A DNA stretch of 64,000 bases from Nannobrachium achirus (GCA_963921795.1 OY997641.1:51916216-51980215), one strand, 5' to 3'. Counted from the first letter of the stretch, positions 1 to 12,088 are shown. Made by a program: numbers and translations. The notes: generated by a model from the sequence alone, not told the origin.

Positions 1-10
1 CCTGTAACTT

Positions 11-575
<565 letters not shown>

Positions 576-711
576 TTGTTTTGAGTAAACTCTCTCCAAA
601 TGAGAAACTGATTACTTCCTTTTATTCAGTGGTGCATTTTGGTTTATTTCTCATGCTTTGGCCCTGGGCCTTTCATCATCATAATGGTCATCTGATGATG
701 TTGTTCTGTAG

Positions 712-859
712 GAGTCGCTCCTCCCAGTCCACCATGATGGCAGAGGCAGCAGGAGGCCCGGCCCCCGAAATGTTCTCGGAGCAAGAGCTCACCTGCTCCA
801 TCTGTCTGGACCTCTTCAGCGACCCCGTCTCCACTCCCTGTGGACATAACTTCTGCCAG
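712..859 (+). CDS. TRIM exon with translation start and first half of RING
   Basis: Coding from 734 (42 codons). A pyrimidine-rich stretch ending TTCTGTAG at 711 looks like a splice acceptor, so 712-733 would be 5' UTR and a non-coding exon would lie upstream, possibly outside the window. Donor GT at 860. Confidence 0.8.
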
Positions 860-3800
860 GTACTGTATGTCTGGACAGTACCATGTTCACCCTCTGTTAT
901 TTATTTAAAACCCACTTCAACCGTAGCATCCCTATTCTGGGATTAACATTCAGCAAAACAATTGCCGAGCTACAAGCTCACAGCGTGTCACAATGTGTTT
1001 TGAGCTTGTAGAGTGGCTATTTATGGCAAACAGATTGTGTTGTGGAAAAAGGAGCGCACCTAGAACAAAGCCTTGGGGGACCCCGGTCAACTAAATAGAC
1101 AGTGTTTATAGTTTTCTAGGAGTGAGCCTGACCTACTGGTGTACATACTAAGGTGGTATATGTATGAAATACTTGGGTTTTACCTGCTGGTGTCAATGTG
1201 AGATGCTGTAATCAATATTGTAATTAATGGTTTCTAGGAGAGCGTGTTTTAAAAATGAAAGTAAACTGTCGCGTACCAGCGTTGTGCACCGAAAATAGAC
1301 AATCCACAAGATCACAACACATCGCAGCACACACGCCCCGTTGTGACCTTGTAGATCTACTATTTTTGGTGTGCGACACCAGCACGCAACTAAGCATAAG
1401 TCAAGCCTCATGGTGTGTGATTATAATTGTCTTTTTTTCGTTTTTTCAGGCCTGTATTGGAGGATACTGGGCTTCCAGTACGGTGTGCACCTGCCCGCTC
1501 TGCAAGAGACAGTTTGAAGAGCGACCGCTCCTCAGCATCAACCGCGTCTTCGCCCTCATCGCCGACAAATACAAGCTGTCCCGCTACGGGACGGCCTCTA
1601 ACGGAGAACTGCCCATAGAGGCCGGGATGGGTTTACCCACGACGCCGGACTCTAAGGCCATGCACGCGGCCGGAGGGAACACAAACCCCTTCCGAACGTC
1701 CGAGTCGCACGAGGACTGCGTGTGGTGCGACGTGTGCACGGGGATCAAACAGCGCGCCGTCAGCTCCTGTCTGACGTGCACGGCCTCGTACTGCGACACG
1801 CACGTCCAGCCTCACCGCAACACAGCCTTCTATGCCAGCCACCAGCTGCTGGACCCCCAGGAGGCCCTGAGGGGCCGCACCTGTAGTGCACATCGCCGCC
1901 TGTTGGAGGTGAGGAGAACTTTCAATGGCTGAGTGATTACTTACACTTGGTTGCGTGTAGGAAAATAGCTGATCTACAAGCTTGCAATGTGTTGTGTGAC
2001 GTGACACGCTGTGAGCTTGTAGATCGGCTATTTCCGGTGCGTGACATGGCTCGCAACGAAGTATAAATTAAAGGAGTACTTAACCCATTTTCAAGAAGTA
2101 TTCCCTCAGTGTAGATGCGCAGTAAAACTGTAATCAATCTGTAAAAGCCTGGAAGCTTTTCTTTTTCCAGTATCATTTCAATCCATTAGGGAGCTAGCTA
2201 AAGTTGGATAATTCTTTTATGTAGTCCTGAGGATACTATTTGTATTGGCAGAACTAGCCAGATAAATGACAAAATTATCTACAAAATGATAAAAACTGTC
2301 TCAGAGTAACGCAAACATTTATTATAACTGTTGTATGAAAGCAATATTACATGAGAGGACTGTGTATTTAAACTGAATCAGTGCTATGCTACAGTATAAC
2401 ATGACGTTGCTTTAATATAGTGTTTGATTGCAACCGTTTGACTGTTGCTGCATTCTTGGCCATGCCTCGAGTTAAGAATGCATATATTTTAATTTCACTA
2501 GATGGCTCAATAATGGTTAAATGGCTAAATCATTGTTTTATAACCTGATGATGTTGTACTCATTGACCAGGTGTACTGTAAGACATGCCAGCGCTGTATC
2601 TGTGCCATCTGTGTCCTGGACGAACACCGTACTCACAAAACTGTCTCCGTCCAGACCGAGAGACTCAGCAAACAGGTGAGAAGAAGAGACACACAGAAAT
2701 GGAATGATGAATGGAGATGGTAGAGGCCACTGCCGGCCAGCTAGTGTGGTTCTCAAACAAACCTTTTCTTGTCAAGGTTGTTTAATTCATGCATTTGGCC
2801 ACGGACCCCTCATCTGAAAACATTGATGAGCGGTGAATTATAAATGAGCCATTCGAAATCTATGTATTTGTATAACTAGACCTTACCCGTTTGAAGATAT
2901 GTGCTCCAATATATGTGGCTTGGTATTTTTTCAGTGGTTGTTAATTTGATCCCATGGCCTGGAGGAACGGACCGTAGCCCTGACAACAGGCTGAAGTTGA
3001 GTTGAACAGAAGTGGTATAAAAACGCGAATAAATAGCTTGAATTTGGGAAAAATGGAAATCGGGCTCCGTCATCGTCTGTATAATGATAATGGCCAATGC
3101 CATGTGAAAATGTGTGAAATTGGGATCAGTTGCTGAAGAGAGAAAGGTGGAAATGCATATTCTGACTGACTGACCTACTGACTGACCTACTGACTGACCT
3201 CCCTAATTATAGAATGGATGTCTTTCTGTCTGTCTGTCTGTCTGTCCCTCCATCCTTTTCTCCTTCCAGAAACTGGTAGCAAAGACAGAGATGGAGATGA
3301 TGAATCGAATTGAGGGGAAGAACCTCCGTCTCATGGAGCTGAAGGAGAGGCTAAACCGTATCAGAGTAAGAATAACTTTCATTCATAGAATTAGCCTCAT
3401 ACAACAAGCTGCAATTAACCTACTGTAGGCACTGCAGTAAGATCTAGTATAACTGCTCCACCTCTCAGAGCTTGTTCCATCAAGTGACCTTTTGGAGTAA
3501 CTTTAGGGCAGGTGTTCCCAAACATTTTAGCTTGAGACCCAAAAAATACATTTGGTGTTTCCCTGGGAGTCAAAACTTATTTACATAATTTTTGATAGCC
3601 CTATTCAATACTGAAATAGCCCAAATAATTGTAGATCTGCTATTTTCCTTTTATGAATGGAAATAAGAAAGCAAGTGTAGTTAAGTAAAAACAAAACCTG
3701 CAACCCATTATTCTTTTTGGGGAAACGCCGCTTTAGGATAAGATCACACCTGCGGGCGACTGAAGCAGTCGCATTGCATTCTACGAGGAGCAGCATAGCT

Positions 3801-6800
3801 GAATGGTTAGGGAGCCTGCCTAGGGAAAATACTGAATTTCCCTTACGGGAGGAAATGGGTATCTATTATATTATATTACGAAAGCAAGAAGCCGAGGTTC
3901 CTGTTGGCGGTGTGTGACGTGTGTCACGTGGAGTTCAACTTTGTTGAATTTTGGCTCATTTGACGCCTCTGCGTGTGTTGGCCACTCACTGTAAACATAA
4001 ATGTAAGTAAATCGGGCTTGTAGATCTGCCATTTTCACTAGCTCTCGGATCTAAAACCACCGCTTTAGGCCACCGCTGCCCCGTCGTGAACGAATGCAAT
4101 CTGTCTGTTCGCAGAGCTACGCGGACGGCGAGCAGAACGAGGTGGAACACGTCCTGGACGGAATGTCTCGCTCCATGGAGAGGATCCGCTCGGAGCTGGT
4201 GGGCGGCATCCAGGACAAGCGGGCCACCGTGGAGACCAAGGGGGAGGGGCTGGTGAGACGCCTGGAGGCGGAGCTGAGCCTGCTGAGGGAGAGGCGGGCC
4301 AAGCTGGAGGTGCACGCCACCAGCCAGGATCACATAGGATTCCTCCGGGTAGGGAATGGAATGGATGCACCCTGGATAACACTTCTTCCTCTGCTACTTT
4401 TACTCTCTTTATTTCCTGCCCCTCACCTCTTATTAAGCCCCTATCATAGTAGGCACCGTGGTGATAAGCTATCCACGAGGTGTAGTCTTAAAACCTTAAA
4501 TTAAGTCATAAAACTACGACAATGTAGTAGCAACAAACAACGAGCTCCATGGCAGAAGCCCTGTCTGGGAGCTATTTAATTATGTTCTGTAAATATATAA
4601 TTTTTTAGTGCTGTTGCTGATATTTCATTCATTGTCTATCATGATGAATTGAGTACACTGGACCACAATGTAAATGAGCCCCGCCCATATTTTTCTTTTA
4701 CTGTCCTGCTGCACCGTTTCTAACTGCTAATATCAATCATGACCTTTATTTTAGGAAGACCAGAACATTTGATGATATTGCTGTTCTATATTATGATGTT
4801 CTAAATATCCACAGGTTGGCAAACTTGACGTAGATAATGTACTGGACACATATTTTATTTTGTTGACCTGTTATGATTTGGTCTATAGTCATCACTTGCC
4901 ACCATTCTACCCCTTCCCCTGAACTCATGTTCTATTTCCCATCGGTCCTACCTCTCCTCTCCAGGGTTTTGAGGAGGCCGGTGCCCCTCTGGGAGTGGTC
5001 TCGGACCTCCAGGAGGAGGTAGACGACGAGTCGGAGCTCTCCCTGCAGTTCAACCTGGGGGAGGTGAAGAGCGCCCTGGTGGAGGTGAAGGACAGGATGG
5101 ACGACATCAGGATGGGAGAGATTCGACACAGGGGCTCCCGCAGCTCCAGTGAGTACAATTTAGTTGGGAGTTAAAATTCTGTCGTGTATTTGTGACGATT
5201 TTTCTTCTCAACTTGCAGCCTGTGTTGATCTTAACACCCACCGGCCTGCCTGATGGCTAAAGCCAGGGTAGCGCATGTTGGGTACACATCTAATTATGAT
5301 GTGTGCAGCTTCCAGTGTGGCCCATGATTTGTGCATAGGATTAATGATAGTTACTTGTATGCCCGTATAACCTTTACTTAAAGGACAACTTCACCACTTT
5401 TCAACCTATCTTCATATAATTGGTCCTCACTAATGTTCATGATAAAATAGCACAATTTCTTTCTACTCGGTCTGTCTCTCAGAGGAGGGCTGTGGGAAGG
5501 TCAGAAACCCATCGTCTTGTGACATCATCGATGGAGAATCCAAGCTATTAGAAAACGCAGACTTTCTATTCCTGAAAAGTTGCAATGTAAAGTGGAAGCC
5601 ATTGTTCTCGTGATAATAAAAATCAAAATATTTTTTCAAAAATATTGTTTAATAAGACTATGGATTTCTGAACTTCCCACAGCTCTCCTAAGAGACGAGT
5701 AGATTTTTTTTTGTTTTTTTGCCATTTTATTATGAACATTAGTGAGGACGAAGATAGGTTGAAAAGTGGCAAAGTAAAGCTAATTGTTAGATTACTGTAA
5801 AGGGGTTTTGAAAGGAAATGTGCAACCTTTCATCCAGAAGTCATAATGATAACAATACCGGTATATGTGTTGTGCTCCAGTTTCGTCAGGTGAAGGGCAA
5901 GGCACGCTAAATAACTCGGAGAGCATGATGAGTGTGAGGGAGAGCATGCTGAGTGTCAGAGGAAGCACTGTCAATCTGAAGAAGAGCCACTGGTCTCTGA
6001 GAGGTCAGTGGTCAGTTACAGTACCTACATACAGCACTGAACTATCATGGTTGAAAATGATGTACACCGTCAAATCGCAGTGTTTGATTTGACTCCAAAG
6101 ATTGTACAAAATAATGGACTCATTGGTCCATTTGGTTCAATTATTTTGTACAATCTTTGGAGTTAGGACTTTAGCCTACTGTGTACACATCCTTAGTTTT
6201 AACAACTGAATGTAAATATTACTTTTCAATATTCTGCTTTTCCTATGGTTTTCTCTTAATTCATCCTACAAAATGGTGACTTAAGCAATTATAATTGTCT
6301 CCAATTAAAAAATGTATAGGCCTACAGTAATTGTCTCCATTGAAGTGCTACACGTTAGTGCTACTGACAAAATGATTCACATATAAAATGATAACTGTTT
6401 GGCTCCTCCTTTCTATCTGTCCAGATCTAAAGAAGATTAAAACGGGTTCAGGTAAGTCTTATTTGAATATTACCAACTGTTTATTGCTGAAACGTTTACT
6501 CCAATATTTGGCATTTTTCCAAATAGCAGCTCGGCTCAGTCTATGTTCCATAATAACAGATTTGTCTTATCTCTCCAGGCCTAAAGAAGATTCGTCCTTA
6601 TCTTGGTGGGTAATGTCTTCATTCCATAATGCATAATAAAACATACTGTAGGTTCTTACTACTACTATAATTCCTTTGTGTGACTGAAATTTTACTTGAC
6701 GATTAATTGTCATACAAATGATTAATGATTTCATTGTTTTTGGCATTGAATGTTGAAACGTATAAATAAAAAATACATTTCAGTTTGATTTCTTTTTTTT

Positions 6801-9284
6801 TTGTAAACAAAATTGCACAGGGTAGATTATTACAAATAACATAAATGTACAAATAAAGTAATATTAAATGATGTACTCTTATATCTATCAGATTATAATG
6901 TCTTCATGTTTAATAATTTTATACTTTGAAATGTTTTTAAATATAGTGGATACTGGGAATAGTGGACCCATTGTAGGCCTACATCTGCCATTTTTGCGGT
7001 TTTGGAAAATGTTTGAAAATGTGTGAACACTTTTCAACGGACGCATTTACACCAAGCCCCCAGAACCCAGGGCTAGATTTGAAGCAACCCCGATGGTGGC
7101 CAAAGTTGGAACTGCAGCCTAAACGCGCATTTTGGCCCCGCCCCCTCCACTCCAGACAGGAGAGACAGGAGAGGAGAGCAGCGTGACGTCATTTTGGAAC
7201 CACGGTGGTTCCAATTCCCCCAGAATGCACCTGGATTTAGCTACATGCTAGCACGTAGCCGTTGCTTCAAAACGCCACTGAGCACTTGCATTGAAATGAT
7301 AGTGGGGGCGGGGCTCGTCCGCTCTCTATTTTATATATACTCTATGATTTACACAGCTGAATGCTAACGGATTATGTGACTGTACTTCCTGTGTGCAGAG
7401 GATGTGACGTTGAACCCGGTGACGGCCTACCCTTTCCTCATCCTGTCGGAGGACAGGAAGCAGGTGAAAAGAGGAGAGAAGCTCCAGTTCTACAGGAACA
7501 GCCAGCAGCGCTACGATGTCTGGTCCTGTGTCATCGCCAAGGAGGGCTTTACCTCTGGACGGCACTACTGGGAGGTGAGAGGTCCCGGGTGATGGAGGGG
7601 ATAAGAGTTATGTGGCAATTTCATGGGGAAAAGATCATTGCATGTCATAACTATAGGTGTGACTCTCTTACTATGGAGTGAATACGTGGGGGGTCAATGT
7701 ATACATTAGGATTGACATTGACATGTTTTTCATGCTCCAGTTCATTTTCCAATAGCTTTATTTGTTTGGCCCAGTAGCCGAATCCCATATGAAACCTTCA
7801 CAGGTGTTTCCAGTTTAAATATGCTGCCGAGCCAATCAAACAAAGCTATGGGAAAATGAACTGGAACGGGAAACGGGTATGTCACATTCTGAAATCCTGG
7901 GACTAGACAAAGATAACCTCACCTCACCAGGCTTTCTGGGGGAAAGCCTGGTGTTCGTTCACAACAGGCCTCTAACCCACTATAAGAAGCGGAGTCGCTT
8001 TGTTTTGGTTCCCCTCGTTTGTTTCCCCAATCCCTATTAAAATGCTCGAGTAGCCTAGTGTTGTCTTGCCAGTCGCTACGAGTTGGACTAAAAGATGGAT
8101 ATACCAAACGAATTTTCCAAAAGCAAAACTGGCTTGTGAAGTCTGGCTCCAATATTTTGTTCACTGACAACAGAGATGAAGAGAACAGGTCGGTAGCTGT
8201 GTTCATGTTCAGTCTCCGCTGAGTCATCTTCACTCTCCCATTGGAATTAATGTTACCACCCCATTTCTTCTGATGCCCTTCATGTCTGTGTGTCTCTCAG
8301 GTGAGCGTAGGAGAGAACAAGGACTGGAAGCTGGGTGTGGTGCAGGAGTCGGCTCAGAGGAAGGGCCTGTTCGACATGAGTCCCGGGAACGGCTACTATG
8401 CCATCTGGTGGAGCAACAATCACCTGCGTGCCCTCACCGCCCCACCCCTCACCAAGGTCAGCTCATGGATTTTAACAGCTACTTTATTGCCGTGATATGT
8501 GCTGTATTGTACAGCCCTTTTGTTTGTCTACTCAAAATGATGGGGTTCCTCGTTCCTGGCCTCCTTTATGAAACATTACATTGTGCGTGTATAGCATGAC
8601 AAAAATATTATACAAATAAGGTATTGTTTAAAAAAGAAGACTTTTTACAGGTCAGGTGGGCATGTGGGTCACATGTGGCACTGGGCACCACGGTGTAAAA
8701 TTGTCTACTTTGTCCAAAAATGTTATTAAGTAATGTAAAGTATACATGATGTGAACATGCACAGTACAATGGGTACATCATTATCAGACTTAATTTTATC
8801 TTTCAACTTCTTGTTTATGCCCCAAAATGGTGGATATACAGGTTTTGCAGAAATATTAGACCTTAATTGTTGAATGTTGTTGAATGTTTCAAATATATAT
8901 ATTTTTTGGACAAAATGGACAATTTTACTTTGAGGTGCCCAGATGTCCCTAGTGCCCGCCTGACCCCTTTGAAGGGCTAGAGTTAGAATTAGGCGTTGAG
9001 GGAAAAAAAAAACTAAATCTTTCCGCCCATCCGTCCAACCCTCTCTTCCCGCCTTTCTTTCCCTGTCCGTCCAGGTGAAGGCTCCGCCCAAGCTGCGGCA
9101 CGTGGGCGTGTTCCTGGACGTGGAGGAGGGCCAGGTGTCCTTCTACAACGCCAAGACGGGCAGTGAGATCTACACCTTCACCGGGGCGGTGCTGAGCGGG
9201 AAGACGTTCCCGCTGCTGGGCACCGGAGACAAGGAGGCGCCCCTGGTGCTCATGACCACACATTACACCAGCCTGCACGAGTAA
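734..9284 (+). CDS. TRIM-family E3 ubiquitin ligase, RING-B-box1-B-box2-coiled coil-PRY/SPRY (12 coding exons)
   Basis: Joined exons: 734-859, 1450-1908, 2571-2675, 3270-3365, 4115-4348, 4965-5148, 5881-6003, 6425-6451, 6579-6605, 7399-7574, 8301-8456, 9075-9284. All introns are GT-AG and the reading frame is kept throughout, giving 640 codons plus TAA. A C3HC4 RING uses C21, C24, C36, H38, C41, C44, C57 and C60. B-box1 lies at about C135-H164. B-box2 uses C187, H190, C198, C201, C206, C209, H214 and H217. A coiled-coil-rich part spans about 231-400, and PRY/SPRY (B30.2) spans 461-640 with the LDVE and WEV signatures. Family knowledge: the RING recruits an E2 and the SPRY domain binds the target, often in innate immunity. 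The start is the ATG in a good context (CCACCATGATGG) just before the RING; a second ATG follows at once. Two B-boxes and SPRY place it in class IV, near TRIM25/TRIM47-like proteins, but I cannot assign an orthologue. Confidence 0.93.
860..1449. other. TRIM intron with two copies of the recurring palindrome
   Basis: Copies at 961-1022 (GAGCTACAAGCTCACAGCG ... GAGCTTGTAG) and 1288-1372 (CCGAAAATAGAC ... GTCTACTATTTTTGG-like, with CTTGTAGATC). The rest is unremarkable. Confidence 0.7.
1450..1908 (+). CDS. TRIM exon: RING second half, B-box1, start of B-box2
   Basis: 153 codons in phase 0. It begins ACIGGYW, completing the RING, and carries CVWCDVC...CDTH (B-box1) and the first CSAH of B-box2. 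It is GC-rich compared with the flanking introns, as expected of coding sequence. Donor GTGAGG at 1909. Confidence 0.93.
1909..2570. other. TRIM intron with a third palindrome copy
   Basis: 1961-2040 is a hairpin: GAAAATAGCTGATCTACAAG ... CTTGTAGATCGGCTATTTCC, flanked by GTTGCG and CGCAAC. The remainder is AT-rich with nothing recognised. Confidence 0.75.
2571..2675 (+). CDS. TRIM exon: B-box2 core
   Basis: 35 codons. [19 protein letters not shown] followed by RTH supplies the remaining zinc ligands of B-box2. Flanked by CCAG and GTGAGA. Confidence 0.93.
2676..4114. other. TRIM introns (either side of exon 3270-3365) with SINE-like and palindrome fragments
   Basis: (ACTG)n-like and (GTCT)n repeats near 3165-3245. 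Half-palindromes with TTGTAGATCTGC at about 3635 and 4018. At 3793-3850 a tRNA-like head (TAGCTGAATGG, RNA polymerase III A-box form) suggests a SINE fragment. Confidence 0.45.
3270..3365 (+). CDS. TRIM exon: start of coiled coil (32 codons)
   Basis: The 96 bp exon size is the usual one for this exon in class IV TRIM genes. The charged heptad-like sequence [16 protein letters not shown] opens the coiled coil. The preceding intron ends with GTCT repeats and a good pyrimidine tract. Confidence 0.92.
4115..4348 (+). CDS. TRIM exon: coiled-coil body (78 codons)
   Basis: The 234 bp exon is the canonical size for the TRIM coiled-coil exon. Long E/R/L-rich helix. Acceptor TTCGCAG, donor GTAGGG. Confidence 0.93.
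4965..5148 (+). CDS. TRIM exon: end of coiled coil, ends in phase 1
   Basis: Acidic helical segment ([10 protein letters not shown] to RHRGSRSS). Donor GTGAGT at 5149. Confidence 0.9.
5378..5775. mobile_element. MITE with CACTTTTCAACCTATCTTC ends (family B, copy 1)
   Basis: Inverted ends: ACCACTTTTCAACCTATCTT on the left and AGATAGGTTGAAAAGTGGCA on the right, with inner inverted stretches (CCTCACTAATGTTCATGATA / TATGAACATTAGTGAGGA). A second copy is at 50077-50316. The TTAAAGG start suggests a TTAA target. Located in a TRIM intron. Confidence 0.75.
5881..6003 (+). CDS. TRIM linker exon with SM/SVR repeats
   Basis: 123 bp, phase 1 to phase 1. It encodes a serine-rich linker with an internal repeat (ESMMSVR, then ESMLSVR) and ends HWSLRG. 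Its removal would not shift the frame, so it could be alternatively spliced. Confidence 0.85.
6094..6165. repeat. Imperfect hairpin, GACTCCAAAGATTGTAC arms
   Basis: ACTCCAAAGATTGTACAAAA and its reverse complement, flanking a GGACTCATTGGTCC centre. Related palindromes containing GTCCATTTGGTTCCATTTGT are at 10351-10412 and 25568-25628. Confidence 0.8.
6425..6451 (+). CDS. TRIM mini-exon A, 27 bp (DLKKIKTGS)
   Basis: Phase 1 to phase 1, bounded by TCCAG and GTAAGT. It resembles the next 27 bp exon and keeps the frame whether included or skipped. Confidence 0.75.
6579..6605 (+). CDS. TRIM mini-exon B, 27 bp (GLKKIRPYL)
   Basis: Same length and phase as mini-exon A, with the shared core LKKI. 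Bounded by CTCCAG and GTGGGT. It connects in phase to the PRY exon. Confidence 0.75.
6606..7398. other. TRIM intron with a GC-rich transposon-like segment
   Basis: About 7020-7345 is GC-rich with GC boxes (CCCCGCCCCC), TGACGTCA at 7184-7191 and a small inverted repeat (GGAACCACGGTGGTTCC). It is unlike the AT-rich intron around it, so probably an inserted repeat; class not recognised. Confidence 0.4.
7399..7574 (+). CDS. TRIM exon: PRY and start of SPRY
   Basis: Encodes [20 protein letters not shown], the PRY signature of B30.2 domains, and ends at HYWE. Donor GTGAGA at 7575. Confidence 0.94.
7737..7864. mobile_element. Short hairpin MITE
   Basis: Terminal inverted repeats of about 34 bp: CCAGTTCATTTTCCAATAGC and its near-perfect complement GCTATGGGAAAATGAACTGG. 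In a TRIM intron. Confidence 0.7.
8301..8456 (+). CDS. TRIM exon: central SPRY (52 codons)
   Basis: Encodes [15 protein letters not shown] and a WW-containing strand (YYAIWWSNN). Acceptor TCTCTCAG, donor GTCAGC. Confidence 0.94.
9075..9284 (+). CDS. TRIM last exon: end of SPRY and stop
   Basis: Encodes [18 protein letters not shown] (the LDVE motif of SPRY) and TFPLLGTGD, and stops with TAA at 9282-9284. Confidence 0.94.
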   Translation: MKAPPKLRHVGVFLDVEEGQVSFYNAKTGSEIYTFTGAVLSGKTFPLLGTGDKEAPLVLMTTHYTSLHE

Positions 9285-9310
9285 CTCCCATCCTCACTCA
9301 CCACATCGTC

Positions 9311-9555
9311 GTTGTCGGGTGGAAACCTCGTATGTCCAAAACCGTTTGTTTTGTATTTATCATATTAATAATGATTTAAACTAGTGAAAACAGCCGATCT
9401 ACAAGCACACAACGCCTCGCACCGTGAGGCGTTGTGTCTTGTGTGCTTGTAGATCTGCTGTTTTCACTACTTTTATGCAACGGCCTTGTATGGTGAAGCA
9501 GGGCTTTACTTTGCAAAAAGATTTACACATTTGAATCTTGGAGATACGACCAACG
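9311..9555. mobile_element. MITE with TGTCGGG ends and central palindrome (family C, copy 1)
   Basis: Ends CGTTGTCGGGTGGAAACCT and GGAGATACGA. The centre (9387-9468) is a near-perfect hairpin GTGAAAACAGCCGATCTACA ... GTAGATCTGCTGTTTTCAC. An inverted relative lies at 19055-19280. This copy sits just after the TRIM stop codon. Confidence 0.8.
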
Positions 9556-9581
9556 AATTGTGTTTAAAAGAATCCCTGGCT

Positions 9582-9587
9582 AATAAA
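9582..9587 (+). terminator. Candidate polyadenylation signal AATAAA of the TRIM gene
   Basis: First AATAAA downstream of the stop codon in an AT-rich stretch. An alternative signal is at 9732-9737. Confidence 0.4.
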
Positions 9588-9797
9588 CCTCATATGTCTT
9601 AAGACATTATTAAATATTTTCTTTGTTTTAGAAATATACTTAATCTTTTACTTGTGGGACAACGCCAGTCGCAAGTTGACGATGTCATCTGTCTGTGTGT
9701 GGACCGTCCAGCCCTATGGATTGCATGTGGTAATAAAAAACATATTTAAAATATTATTTGGATGCTCATATTAACCTTGGGAAGTATTACGTTACGC

Positions 9798-10016
9798 TTT
9801 TTTGAGCGGTGGTTACACTGTCTCCTATACGTGGCCGTGTGTGTATGCGTGTGTGCGTGTCTGTATGTAGCCTGAAGTACCTTTTTTCACCACACGTGTT
9901 AAGGGAGGGGCGCTGTTGTTCAGGCCAGGCCAGACACACACACACACAGGCACCCCCCCCCCCCCCCCCCCCCCCCGACCACCGCTCAGTTCACACGGGT
10001 GTGATTTTTTGTTTAT
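9798..10016. mobile_element. MITE-like element with GT/CA and poly-C tracts (family A, copy 2)
   Basis: Left end CTTTTTTGAGCGGTGGTTAC; right end GACCACCGCTCAGTTCACAC followed by GTGTGATTTTTT. Contains about 24 consecutive C at 9953-9976. Confidence 0.6.
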
Positions 10017-12080
10017 GTTTAGGTTGAGTACAATTGTTTATTGCTGGACCACATGGACAAATGACATCATCAACTTGCGACGGGTATTGTCCCACTTGAG
10101 TAAAAGATGAACTATTTCTAAAATAAATAAATATTTAAGGTGTTATTATAGAGGGCAATCATAATGTATTAAGGCATAAAGGGCTTATTAGTGAGATATG
10201 CTTTTAACTAATAATTTTAAATGAGCTATGCTTTATGATGAAGCCTGGCGGTTTTAGCAGAGGGAGAAGGATAGATGGATGGGGAAGAGTAAAGGGTGGG
10301 ATGGAGTCAGCGAGGCTAGGAGGTGGGGTTTTTAACCATCTTAGCTGCTGGAGTCAACCAAATGGACTCTTAAGTCCATTTGGTTCCATTTGTACAGTCT
10401 TTGGAGTCAAATTAAACACTGTTTAATGGATGGGTTGATACTTTGTATAACACGTACATACACCTGTGATCAACACACACTTACACTGATCGTCTTGAAC
10501 TGAATAACACAGATGTGACCAAACATTTTTGTCTGTAATCTGGAATACATTCCTCAAGATTGTATTTGTTTATGAAATGAAGTAATCTATATTAATAAAT
10601 TGAGGAAATCAATTGCGTTTATGTGTGATCACTGTCCCCCCCCCCCCCCCCCCCCAACATGGATTAGCACAATAATATTGTGCTAATTGTTTAGGAAACC
10701 TTGGGATGTTTAGTTCATATTTTTCTGAACCTATAGCCTGCTACTAGCAGTCAAGGAGACTCAGAACTTCAATCCTTGTCTGATTAATATTGATTTCTTA
10801 CAATACTTGGTTGCTCACAACGCTGAGAGCTTACAGATCTCCTACCTACAGTTTTGTGACACTGGCACACCTTTTGTATACATATTTGGGCTCAGGAATC
10901 AAACCCACAACTCACTGTCAGACAGCTGATATGTGGTATGAACCTTGAACCGCTAGGCCATCGGCAATTTGTTGCACTTTTGCACTATTGTAAATTCCCA
11001 TTTCTTTTATTATACGGAATGTTGGAATGTTCAGTTTGGAGAAAAACTAATTCATGTGATTTACTAATCAATAATTTGTAGAATTTGTTTAGGTTATCAT
11101 TCTGACAGTGTCATTTTGGTAATTGTGTGTTCCCTTCCAGTCTTAAGTAAAAAGAGTGAACTGACCAATGTAGTATAAAATGTTTGTCAGTAGGCTTAAT
11201 AAGACTTCCTCTCTTAGTCTTTAGCTACTATTTTTACATCCGAATATGAACTACCCGTTCAATATAAATGCAATTGATACAAGCCCAGTACCCTCTATTC
11301 TATTACAATTGACAGTTCTATAGCTGGGATGTGAATACTAGAGACCTTTAAAATCGTTCACCATTGGGTTAATCATGGATTCAAGAAACCAAAGACTATT
11401 ATAACGTCCTATAATGTCAATATTCTTAAAACATGGATTCTCAACAGGCCTATAACTTTCTGACTGTGGTGTAAAGGCAGGGGAAGTGTGTGCTGAAGCC
11501 ATTTTTATTTCAGCTTTAAACTTTGAGTTGGGTGGAAGAATAATGTTTAATATTCTGGTGGTAATGTGGCTGATCCACCTTAGCCTAGCGCAGCTAAGCT
11601 CTATCCACCCATGTTAACACAAGGGAGAATTTCCTGGCAGCATGGATAGTCGGGTTAAACCAGGCTAGATCCACCTGGAGTTAAACTTTTATATTAAAGA
11701 ATGTAGCTCCCTCTAGTGGTTCAAAGCATATCTCTGGTATTTTTCAAATAAACATTCAGCAAAGGATGATGTCATTCTGTAGATGGGGAGGCGTTGCCTT
11801 GTAAAATCTCTTGATACACAACTCCTTAGAATTGGACTTTTCAGTCGCCCAGGACAACTTTGCCGTAAGAATCATTACCAGTCCAATGCGCAGCCATTCG
11901 ACTAAATGAGAACATACTGGTTCTCTCTCACCGTCAGTCCGGTAGCCCAAATAACTGCCCTCTCCTCCTACTTTTACCAGGGACTTCATTGCACTCAGTT
12001 GTGTGACCCAGAAAGATTAGACTCTGATGATCTCTTGACAGTAGTCACTATTAATCAGAATTGAAGGATTATAGGTGAGA
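10017..12080. other. Intergenic DNA with hairpin and SINE fragments
   Basis: Hairpin at 10351-10412 (CCAAATGGACTCTTAAGTCC centre); poly-C run at 10636-10656; tRNA-like SINE head on the minus strand at about 10890-10966 (GATGGCCTAGCGGTTCAAGG ... GGGTTTGATTCC, A- and B-box forms). The rest holds nothing I recognise. Confidence 0.45.
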
Positions 12081-12088
12081 ACCTCTGT

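Larger units (their letters stand above)
9285..9590 (+). other. Putative 3' UTR of the TRIM gene, containing a palindromic MITE
   Basis: The stop codon is followed at once by a MITE (about 9311-9555), and an AATAAA signal is at 9582-9587, with another AATAAA at 9732. If the first is used, most of the 3' UTR is transposon sequence. This is inferred from the position of the signals only. Confidence 0.5.

Noticed and set aside
7184-7191. TGACGTCA as an internal promoter element of the TRIM gene
   Set aside because: It lies in a GC-rich block that looks like an inserted repeat, with no sign of a downstream start exon.
734-9284. TRIM28 as identity for the TRIM gene, because human TRIM28 neighbours UBE2M
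   Set aside because: The C-terminus is PRY/SPRY, not PHD-bromodomain.
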